Assembly: GCA_034664395.1 (NCBI GenBank)
Contig: JAXDHQ010000207.1
Coordinates: 1 to 22,250, forward strand
Source: JAOPZW01 sp034664395
GTDB lineage: Bacteria; Actinomycetota; Thermoleophilia; Solirubrobacterales; Solirubrobacteraceae
DNA: 22,250 nt
Reading direction: 5' to 3'
The notes beneath the pieces were generated by a model. It saw nothing but the letters and a program-made list of their open reading frames with translations. It searched no databases and was not told where the DNA came from. The number at the start of each line of letters is the position of its first letter. The first letter of the stretch is position 1. The translations under genes were made by a program, and so were the position numbers. Of the stretch, positions 16,283 to 22,250 are shown one piece after another.

Positions 16283-16599
16283 GCGCCGCCGGTCAGACCG
16301 GGATCGTCGCGGAGGTGTGATGCCCGGCTCCTCTCCGTTGGGCGATGGCCCTCTGGTTGTCACCGCCAACGACACGATCATGCCCACGAGTGCGCCCCCG
16401 CCGGGGCTTGCACTTCTACCTTGAGGGGTCGCCCAGGGTAAGGGCGCGGTGACGAGTTCGCACTCAACCTTGATGCGTGGCGATGGCTGTGGCGCGGTCG
16501 CGACGAGCTGCTCCATAACCGACGGAGGCAGTATCGCGTTCACGCGAATGGAGCAGCGGCGTCGAACGGCTGATCCGGCACGCCTGCCATCATCAGCCC
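16283..16599. other. 317-base gap, no gene supported
   Basis: The gap separates vapC from the HNH-type gene. I find no tRNA-like fold, no strong hairpin with a T-run and no forward frame of note. On the minus strand a frame of about 85 codons around 16310-16560 has a balanced composition but no convincing start and no recognised homology; it could be a decayed remnant. No clear promoter for the HNH gene is seen. Confidence 0.4.
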
Positions 16600-17748
16600 G
16601 TGACATCGGTGGACCCGTTCGGCGCTGACGGCTATGCCCGGGTCGGGCCATCGGGAAGCCTTCAACCGCTCACTCCGAAGGAGCTTGCGGACGCGAAGGC
16701 CGCGGCGGCGTATTGGCCGGCTCGCGACCACGCGCTCGATCACGACCGGTGCTTCCTGTGTGGCGTCGCGCTGACGGACGAGCTGCGGTCGGCCGAGCAC
16801 GTCTTTCCGCAGTGGCTGCTTCGCGATCTGGATCTGTGGCAGCAAACAATCACGTTGCTCAACGGCACGACGATCCCGTATGCGTCGCTGAAGATTCCTG
16901 CCTGCAAAGATTGCAACACCTTCTGGCTGTCGCAGGTCGAAAGCGACGTTGCCGCTGCATTTCGGGCCGGAGCAGACGAGGTCTCGAGGCTCGACCAGAC
17001 TCTGCTCGCCCTCTGGGTGGCCAAGATCTACTACGGGATCCACTTCAAGGAGCTCGGCCTGCCAGCGGACCGGAGAAGTCCCGACGGCCCAACCATCCTG
17101 TCGGAAGAGGACCTCCGCCGTCTGAGTGACCTTCACCACTTGATGCAGGCAATCCGCCGCCGTGCGCGCTTCACGCGCCCATTGGGATCGGTGATCGTGC
17201 TCCGCGCGCAGGTCCCAGGTGACCTGCGGCTTCGGTTCGACTACCGCGATGCGCGAAACGTTGCATTCATTGCGCTACGCATCGGGGAGACGGCGGTTAT
17301 CGCGTCGCTCCTGGATTGGGGCGCCGTTACGGATGGCCTCACGATCCGGTCGGTGGAATCCGCGCGTGAGCTCCAACTGCATCCCGCACAATTCTTAGAG
17401 GTCGCGGCTGCGGTGGGCTACGCCGCGTCAAAGTTCATTGGCGAGTTCTTGTACTCCGTGCATCCGAGCGGTGAGTACGACATCGTGGAACCAATACTTC
17501 TGCGCGACGGCGAATCTCCGGACGCGGAGGTCTTCGCCCCGCTGACGGTTCGTGAATCCGCCGAGGTCCAGGCCGCGTTTATGGGAATGTCGCTGGAGGA
17601 CATCTACGACCAAGAGCATGACGTGGTCTGGACGTGCCTTACCGAGCCGGATGGACGTCCCGCTCCGATGTCGCTCGACGCGGTACCAATCGGTGCCGAG
17701 CTAATCACGCCGCTACGGCGGATGCGCGACCAGGGCGCCAGCGACTAG
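16600..17748 (+). CDS. HNH-type endonuclease-like protein, large
   Basis: A 382-residue protein. Its N-terminal third carries a zinc-finger HNH pattern: C51-F-L-C54, then E66-H67-V-F-P-Q-W-L, then C102-K-D-C105-N106. In this family the CxxC pairs hold zinc and the His of the EH pair is the likely catalytic general base; whether a second catalytic residue is present cannot be read safely, so it may be active or a binding domain. The remaining 260 residues match nothing I know; they contain a beta-rich stretch (VIVLRAQVPGDLRLRFDYRD) and an acidic C-terminal part. The start is GTG at 16600, with no obvious Shine-Dalgarno. Codon use is less GC-biased than in the genes left of rnpB. In the defence setting it may be a nuclease effector or a restriction-like enzyme. 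Confidence 0.7.
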   Translation: MTSVDPFGADGYARVGPSGSLQPLTPKELADAKAAAAYWPARDHALDHDRCFLCGVALTDELRSAEHVFPQWLLRDLDLWQQTITLLNGTTIPYASLKIPACKDCNTFWLSQVESDVAAAFRAGADEVSRLDQTLLALWVAKIYYGIHFKELGLPADRRSPDGPTILSEEDLRRLSDLHHLMQAIRRRARFTRPLGSVIVLRAQVPGDLRLRFDYRDARNVAFIALRIGETAVIASLLDWGAVTDGLTIRSVESARELQLHPAQFLEVAAAVGYAASKFIGEFLYSVHPSGEYDIVEPILLRDGESPDAEVFAPLTVRESAEVQAAFMGMSLEDIYDQEHDVVWTCLTEPDGRPAPMSLDAVPIGAELITPLRRMRDQGASD

Positions 17749-18203
17749 GGGCCGTGGCCGATGCGCCCCTTCGGCCTCGCGGGCGAAGGCGCCAAGCGCT
17801 GCCGTTCGCGGCAAACCGCGCGGCTCGCGGCCTTTCATGGAGAGCGGCGCGACCGAGCTGTGCCTCCTCTCAGCCTATAGGCGAAAGCGACCATCGCGCG
17901 CCGAGCGAGTGCCGCTCATCGAGGGCGGCGCCGACGCGGCGGCTCTGGCGCACGAGTGAGTCACAGCTACCGGGCAACGCGTCTGCGCTCAATTTGTTGC
18001 CAGAGTGCTCGTCAATGCGAGCGGGATAACGGCGCGCGTGTCCGCTGCTGAGCGGCAGCCACCCTTTCCGGCGAGCATGTCGATGGCTGGCTGCCCATGC
18101 ACGTTCTGGTCCCCGGCTCGTCCTCTCACGAGTGGCGACCGAGTTCCGAGGGGACCGAGATCAAGCCAGGCGTTCCGCGCCCGCACGCGCCCGCGCCCCC
18201 TAG
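17749..18203. other. 455-base gap, no gene supported
   Basis: Between the HNH and TIR genes. A weak hairpin (CCTTCG with CGAAGG, near 17769-17791) just after the HNH stop might end its transcript. Forward frames are short and interrupted (for example by TAG at 17878) and no family is recognised in any frame. Length and lower order suggest a decayed gene or a regulatory region. Confidence 0.4.
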
Positions 18204-18839
18204 GTGGCGACGTCAGCGTCCGGTACAAGACGCGAGGTGCACGTCTTCCTTTCGCACAACCACCGCGACAAGAGCATCGCCGTCCAACTTGCCGCCCAGC
18301 TGCGGCTCGTGGGCGCCGACGTGTGGCTTGACGACTGGGAGATCCGACCCGGCGACTCGATCCCCGACAAGGTGAGCGCCGCGCTCGACGTGGTCGACAC
18401 GGTGATCGTCTTGTGGTCGGAGAATGCCGCGCGCTCGCGCTGGGTCGAGGCCGAGCTCGCGACCGCACTCGACCGGCGACTGGCCGATGGGGGCCTTCGG
18501 GTTATTCCGGTCGTCCTGGACGACACGCCGCTACCCGCGCTCCTGCGGCCGCTCAAGCGGCTTGCAGTCAACGATGATGCAGGCGTCATAGACGTCGCCC
18601 GCGCGATCGCCGGTATCGACAGCGACACGGCGTTCCTGCAGGCCGTGCAGTCGACGATCGACGAGGCGGGCCTGGAGATTGAGTACTTCCAAGGCTATGG
18701 ACCGCTCGTCGCGTGCCCCTCGTGCGGCGCGCCGGCGTCCGAGCTCGAGGGCTGGGAGGCGGTCAACGAGGAGCGCGATGACCTCTACGCCGGCGCCCGC
18801 TGCCAGCGCTGCGGCTGGGAGGGCGGCGGCGAGCTGTGA
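18204..18839 (+). CDS. TIR-domain protein with C-terminal zinc ribbon
   Basis: A 211-residue protein. Residues 11-135 form a TIR domain: VHVFLSHNHRDK (strand A and box 1), ADVWLDDWEIRPGDSI (BB loop), DTVIVLWSENAARSRWVEAELATAL. Glu84 in W80-V-E-A-E84 aligns with the catalytic Glu of SARM1-type TIR NADases (WVHKE), so NAD+ hydrolysis or cyclisation is plausible. After a linker helix (141-160), C171-P-S-C174 and C200-Q-R-C203 form a zinc ribbon. Bacterial TIR proteins usually act in anti-phage immunity as effectors fused to, or paired with, a sensor. Here no STING, NLR or Argonaute part is fused, so the zinc ribbon may be the sensor or docking module. The start is GTG at 18204; GTG at 18237 is an alternative that leaves the domain intact. 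Confidence 0.82.
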   Translation: MATSASGTRREVHVFLSHNHRDKSIAVQLAAQLRLVGADVWLDDWEIRPGDSIPDKVSAALDVVDTVIVLWSENAARSRWVEAELATALDRRLADGGLRVIPVVLDDTPLPALLRPLKRLAVNDDAGVIDVARAIAGIDSDTAFLQAVQSTIDEAGLEIEYFQGYGPLVACPSCGAPASELEGWEAVNEERDDLYAGARCQRCGWEGGGEL

Positions 18840-19033
18840 CCGACGTGGTGGCGGCCGATCGCGATCAGATGCTGCTCACCGGGCTCTCGCCCGGTCGCCG
18901 AAGGAATGCACGCCGGCGCTTCGCTGCTCCCCCAACTCATTGCGGGGAGCCGTCCATGCTGGGTATCGATAAGCGCAACGAGCAATCCGCACTGTCAGAC
19001 CGCCCCGGGGTCGTTCGAGCAAGAATGTGCTGA

Positions 19034-20266
19034 GTGCTCGACGACGATCAGCCGTCACTTGCGGAGTATGCGCTCGGCCGACGGCCGGATCGAACCTACC
19101 TTCACGCAAGCTTCCAGCTCCAGTTGCCGACGTCGCGGGACTTCGGCGAGTGGGCGCGCTACGTCGTGAAGGTCTTCGACGAGCCAACGGAATGGATCGA
19201 AAGGGCAGACGCTTCGTCGAGCCTCGAGTGGACGGAGGAAGTCGTGTACGAGACACCGGCCGGTCGGAGACAGGTCAAGTTCCAGGTTGCCCGTGAGGCC
19301 GGGCGGATCCGTCAAATCGAGATTGAGCAGGTCAGACTCGTCGGCGGCGTTCCCCAGCTGGACCAGATCCTTCGCCTCGACAGGGACGGCGCGCAGCGGC
19401 TGATTGATGTTGTCACCGCTCTCCAGCACGTGCCCGTGGCAGGCGGAGAAAGCACCACGCGGATCGACGACCAGACTCTGCGCGACTTCTTCGCTGATCC
19501 GGATGCGATGGCAAGGCTCTACGAGCGCGACCCGGAACGTATCCGCGAACTTATCGAGAGCGATGCATCCGCGGAGGATGTCGTTGCGATAGCCCACCGG
19601 CGCGACGTCGTCGAACGCTTTCGTGAGCTCCTAACGGACGCGGACGCATTCCAGGAGGCGCAGAGGCGTGACGGCGGCGGTCCCGAGCGTGTGTGGCAAG
19701 ACTTCCTAGAAGCGAACCCCTGGATCCTGGGGATCAGCCTTGCGGCCCAGCTGCTCACGTCATGGGATCCGACCCGTCTCGAGCAGCTCGTCGCTGGCCC
19801 GTCGATCACCGGACCAGGCAAGCGCGTTGATGCGCTCCTTGAGACCAGCGGCCGCATTCGCGCGCTCGTGTTCGCCGAGATCAAGCACCACCGCACCAAC
19901 CTCCTAGCGAGCGAGTACCGCAGCGGATGCTGGACGCCGTCCGGGGAACTCACGGGAGCTGTTGTTCAAGCACAGCAGACTGTCGATATCGCGGTACGCG
20001 CGATTGGGGCGCAGCTGAGCGAGAGGGATGAGGAAGGGGCTGAGACCGGCGACGCGGTGCAGGTTGTGCGCCCCAGGTCGTTCGTCATCGCGGGGCAGCT
20101 CGATCAACTCCGTGGCGCCACCGGGGTACATACCGCGAAGTACCGGTCGTTCGAGCTGTACCGACGGAACCTGTACGAGCCGGAGATTGTGACATTCGAC
20201 GAGCTGCTCGCGCGAGCCGAGTGGCACATCTCGCTCGCGGAACGCGGCAACGCTACGAGCATCTGA
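19034..20266 (+). CDS. sduA: Shedu anti-phage protein SduA (DUF4263 nuclease)
   Basis: A 410-residue protein. The C-terminal half (about 215-395) matches the DUF4263 PD-(D/E)XK-like nuclease of the Shedu system: WQDFLEANPWILG, then Asp266 (KRVDALLE), the E282-I-K284 pair of AEIKHHRTNLL, and GELTGAVVQAQQTV with Gln312, followed by PRSFVIAG and YRSFELYRRNL. The N-terminal 200 residues are a separate, mostly alpha/beta region; in this family the N-terminal domains vary and are thought to sense or gate the nuclease. Known Shedu proteins form oligomers and cut DNA in defence against phage. The start is GTG at 19034, 194 bases after the TIR gene stop, so co-transcription is possible. It is a single-gene system as described in other bacteria. 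Confidence 0.88.
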   Translation: MLDDDQPSLAEYALGRRPDRTYLHASFQLQLPTSRDFGEWARYVVKVFDEPTEWIERADASSSLEWTEEVVYETPAGRRQVKFQVAREAGRIRQIEIEQVRLVGGVPQLDQILRLDRDGAQRLIDVVTALQHVPVAGGESTTRIDDQTLRDFFADPDAMARLYERDPERIRELIESDASAEDVVAIAHRRDVVERFRELLTDADAFQEAQRRDGGGPERVWQDFLEANPWILGISLAAQLLTSWDPTRLEQLVAGPSITGPGKRVDALLETSGRIRALVFAEIKHHRTNLLASEYRSGCWTPSGELTGAVVQAQQTVDIAVRAIGAQLSERDEEGAETGDAVQVVRPRSFVIAGQLDQLRGATGVHTAKYRSFELYRRNLYEPEIVTFDELLARAEWHISLAERGNATSI

Positions 20267-20277
20267 GCGCGACGCCT

Positions 20278-20303
20278 GCGGCCACGCCTGCGAGTGTGGC
20301 CGC
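20278..20303. terminator. Hairpin after sduA
   Basis: GCGGCCAC pairs with GTGGCCGC (8 bp) across a 10-base loop, 11 bases after the sduA stop. There is no T-run. A second inverted repeat, GTGGCACC (20354) with GGTGCCAC (20384), lies 50 bases further on. Both sit in the 262-base gap between convergent genes, so either may end transcription in either direction. Confidence 0.45.
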
Positions 20304-20528
20304 CGCGGCCTCAGCGCGATCGATCGAACCGCTGCCATGGCTACCGGTTCCGCGTGGCACCAGCACCACTCGTACCCACTGGCGGTGCCACCCGAGTGTG
20401 GCGAGCGAAACGGTCTTCCAAGCTGCGGGTGCCGCCGACCAACCCGATCGCGGATGTAGACGGCTTGATCGTTCATGTCGGACAGGTACGAGAGAACGTG
20501 ACCGCGGCGACCGAAGCCGGCGCCCGCG

Positions 20529-21575
20529 TCACGTGTCGTCGTAGCTGTCCTGGCTGAGCCACTCGTTGAGTTCGCTTCCGAACGTCAGCGCCTCGAACCC
20601 GCCGGTGAACCACTGCAGTCGGTCCGGTCGCGCCTTCTTGGCGACCGCGCCGAGATTGCTCTGAACCACTTCGGCGTCCTCGGCGTTGACGTCGCAGATC
20701 CCGAGGTTGTAGCCGTTCCGCACATGTTGCTCGAGTAGCGCGAGCGCGTGTGGTTCGGCGGCCCTCCACCCGATCAGCAGCAGCCGATCGACGTTCCCGA
20801 TGTCCGCGGCGAACTTCCTGACGTGCTCGGGCGGACAGGCGAAGGTTTGCTTGCGGTTGGTTGGCATCGCGATGCCCGGCACCGCGACCGCGACCTCGTT
20901 CTCCTCCACCGCATCCGGCCATGCAACCGGCCGCATCTCGCCCTGGCCATCGAAGTCGACCGACCAGGCGCTGCGGATCACGTCGTTGGGCCGATTCTGC
21001 GAGCCGACAACGTGGGTCTTCACGACATGCGCCCAGCGCGTTGACCCATGTAGCCGGTACAGCCGCCAGTCCGGGCGGTCGACGTAGCTTGAGAACCCGG
21101 TGACCTGCCAGTTCAGCGCCTGGTCAGTCGCGGCGTGGTCGAGCATCTGGTCGTAGTTGAAGGTTGCCAGCGCGACCGGCTGGTCCTTCTCGTACCGCCA
21201 CAGCCCGATGCGATCCAGCAGCCGCCCGTAGTTCGTGAACCCGTTCAGCGCCTCCCACCACTGCTGCGCTGTGGTGTCGATCAGGTCGCTGAGGTAGAAG
21301 CGCAGCGCGAGAAGATGCTGCTGGCGTTCCGCATTACCGGCGGCAGCCTCATACATGCGGCCGATCTCCTCCTCGATCAGCGGCGGCGACTCGACGGCTA
21401 GCGCGCGGCGCAGGTGGTGAATGGCCGGCCGGCACGCGGGATACGACTCCGCGAACCGCCGGTAGCTCTGCTCGAACAGATCCTTGGCCAACGGCGGACG
21501 GTCGACCGCCGGCGGAGGATAGGGACCGGGATCGCTGCCGAACGAAGCGCCGGCGCCGAAGATGATCATCAGCAA
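20529..21575 (-). CDS. SIR2-domain protein, putative defence NADase
   Basis: A 348-residue protein with a SIR2-like domain from its first residues: IIFGAGASFGS (NAD-binding GAGAS, 7-11), then ATFNYDQML (T138-F-N140-Y-D142) and LYRLHGST with His176, the Asn and His used for NAD+ cleavage. RLLLIGWRAAEPHALALLEQ near the C-terminus is the usual late motif of SIR2-like defence proteins. Such domains deplete NAD+ in systems like Thoeris, DSR and AVAST-type modules. No extra sensor domain is obvious. The TTG start at 21575 is chosen because GGAGGGG lies about eight bases upstream; the ATG at 21569 is too far from it, though it would remove only two residues. It converges on sduA and is transcribed separately. 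Confidence 0.85.
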   Translation of the reverse strand: MLMIIFGAGASFGSDPGPYPPPAVDRPPLAKDLFEQSYRRFAESYPACRPAIHHLRRALAVESPPLIEEEIGRMYEAAAGNAERQQHLLALRFYLSDLIDTTAQQWWEALNGFTNYGRLLDRIGLWRYEKDQPVALATFNYDQMLDHAATDQALNWQVTGFSSYVDRPDWRLYRLHGSTRWAHVVKTHVVGSQNRPNDVIRSAWSVDFDGQGEMRPVAWPDAVEENEVAVAVPGIAMPTNRKQTFACPPEHVRKFAADIGNVDRLLLIGWRAAEPHALALLEQHVRNGYNLGICDVNAEDAEVVQSNLGAVAKKARPDRLQWFTGGFEALTFGSELNEWLSQDSYDDT

Positions 21576-22250
21576 GATGCGCCCCTCCGGCTGTGGGATC
21601 TCGGCACCTGGGCCGAGACCCGGCAGTCACGCATCCGGAACCAGCGAGGTCGTAGGCCCGCGTGCTGCTGCTCGGCGCCAGCCTCGTCTCGTATGCGTAC
21701 GGGCGGGGCAGCACGTTGCACGCACGCTCCTCGGCACCATGGCGACACCCAGGGCGGCGAACAGACGTCCGAGCGCAATCTGCTGCACGAACGCAATCTA
21801 GTCAGGTGGGCGGAACTCTTCGGGCACATTCCACCGGCGTGCGTGCTCACCGATGCGCGGCACGGCTGAGAATGGGCGAGAGTTGGGCTTTCGTCGATGT
21901 CGCTGCGGTGCTCCTTTCGCGCGTGAATCGGGCGGTCCCGATCGAGCGCCCGTCTGGGTGCCCCTGTCGTCCGATGCGGTTGTCCCGGCGATGCGGCCTG
22001 CGGGCTCCTCCTCGTGCCTCGAAGCAGAAGCGCGGCCCGCCGTCGCGCGCAGTGCTGGTAGTCGTCCAAAGCGATAGAGGCGCCGCAGCGCCGCGGGCTC
22101 GCGTCTGCCTCATTGCGGCAGCGACGGTGCTCGGGCTCGCGTCGATCGGGAGTTCGCACGCGCCGACATGGTGCCTATGCACCGGGCTCCACGGACTGGC
22201 GCTTCCGTTGGTCGTCCCCGAGCGACAACCTTCGGGGAGCGTTCCGGGAC
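21576..22250. other. 675-base stretch to the window end, no gene supported
   Basis: It holds the promoter side of the SIR2 gene, but no clear -10/-35 pair. Frames on both strands are Arg/Pro/Ser-rich with no family match and poor start contexts. A small hairpin, CCCCGA (22216) with TCGGGG (22232), lies near the right edge. I see no tRNA, repeat array or insertion sequence. Confidence 0.4.

Noticed and set aside
15527..16651. 374-codon minus-strand frame across vapBC and the following gap
   Set aside because: Most of it is antisense to vapBC. Only the part in the gap (about 16310-16560) has a coding-like composition, and it has no start or known homology, so it is mentioned only as a possible remnant.
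18204..21575. A complete Thoeris system (TIR ThsB plus SIR2 ThsA)
   Set aside because: TIR and SIR2 genes are both present, but they are separated by Shedu and convergent, the SIR2 protein lacks an evident SLOG ligand-binding domain, and the TIR protein has an extra zinc ribbon. It remains a distant possibility to test.
21576..22250. Minus- and plus-strand frames of 70-196 codons in the right-hand end
   Set aside because: Arg/Pro/Ser-rich, no family match, poor start contexts and mutually overlapping.

Overview
The window comes from a very high-GC actinobacterium. LexA with a CGAAC-N4-GTTCG box, bacterial type A RNase P RNA, ROK/ABC sugar operons and several genes that look leaderless (TANNNT about 8-10 nt before ATG) all fit. 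My guess is the Thermoleophilia/Solirubrobacterales, but that placement is inference from general character and not from a marker comparison.

Left part (1-3011). A GAF-PAS-GAF-SpoIIE-type phosphatase, truncated by the window edge, is followed by a SnoaL-like protein. Then comes a 537-base non-coding stretch with two tandem copies of a roughly 155-bp, hairpin-forming repeat.

Centre left (3012-12285). On the minus strand a tightly overlapping sugar operon runs lipoprotein solute-binding protein, two CUT1 permeases, GH4 phospho-glycosidase, BadF/GlcNAc-kinase-like sugar kinase, MsmK-type ATPase. A glutaryl-CoA-dehydrogenase-like acyl-CoA dehydrogenase lies just downstream. A ROK regulator is divergent from the operon, and a promoter with an inverted-repeat operator lies between them. 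The logic appears to be import of a glyco-oligosaccharide, intracellular phosphorylation, cleavage by the GH4 enzyme, and control by the ROK protein.

Centre (12349-15558). This is housekeeping sequence: a dienelactone-hydrolase family protein, a small ORF, lexA with a perfect SOS box in its promoter, a small zinc-ribbon protein with an internal tandem duplication, a conserved-looking hypothetical protein, and rnpB with a strong intrinsic terminator.

Right part (15630-22250). Immediately after rnpB the character changes: codon use is less strictly GC-ending, intergenic gaps are longer and the genes are of accessory type. There is a VapBC toxin-antitoxin pair, an HNH-type protein, a TIR-domain protein with a C-terminal zinc ribbon, a Shedu (SduA, DUF4263) nuclease, and a convergent SIR2-domain protein. 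I read this as a defence island. Two of its proteins (TIR and SIR2) belong to NAD-degrading effector families and two (HNH, Shedu) to nuclease families. The stand-alone TIR-zinc-ribbon protein, next to Shedu and SIR2, is the best candidate for an undescribed arrangement. The last 675 bases hold no gene I can support.
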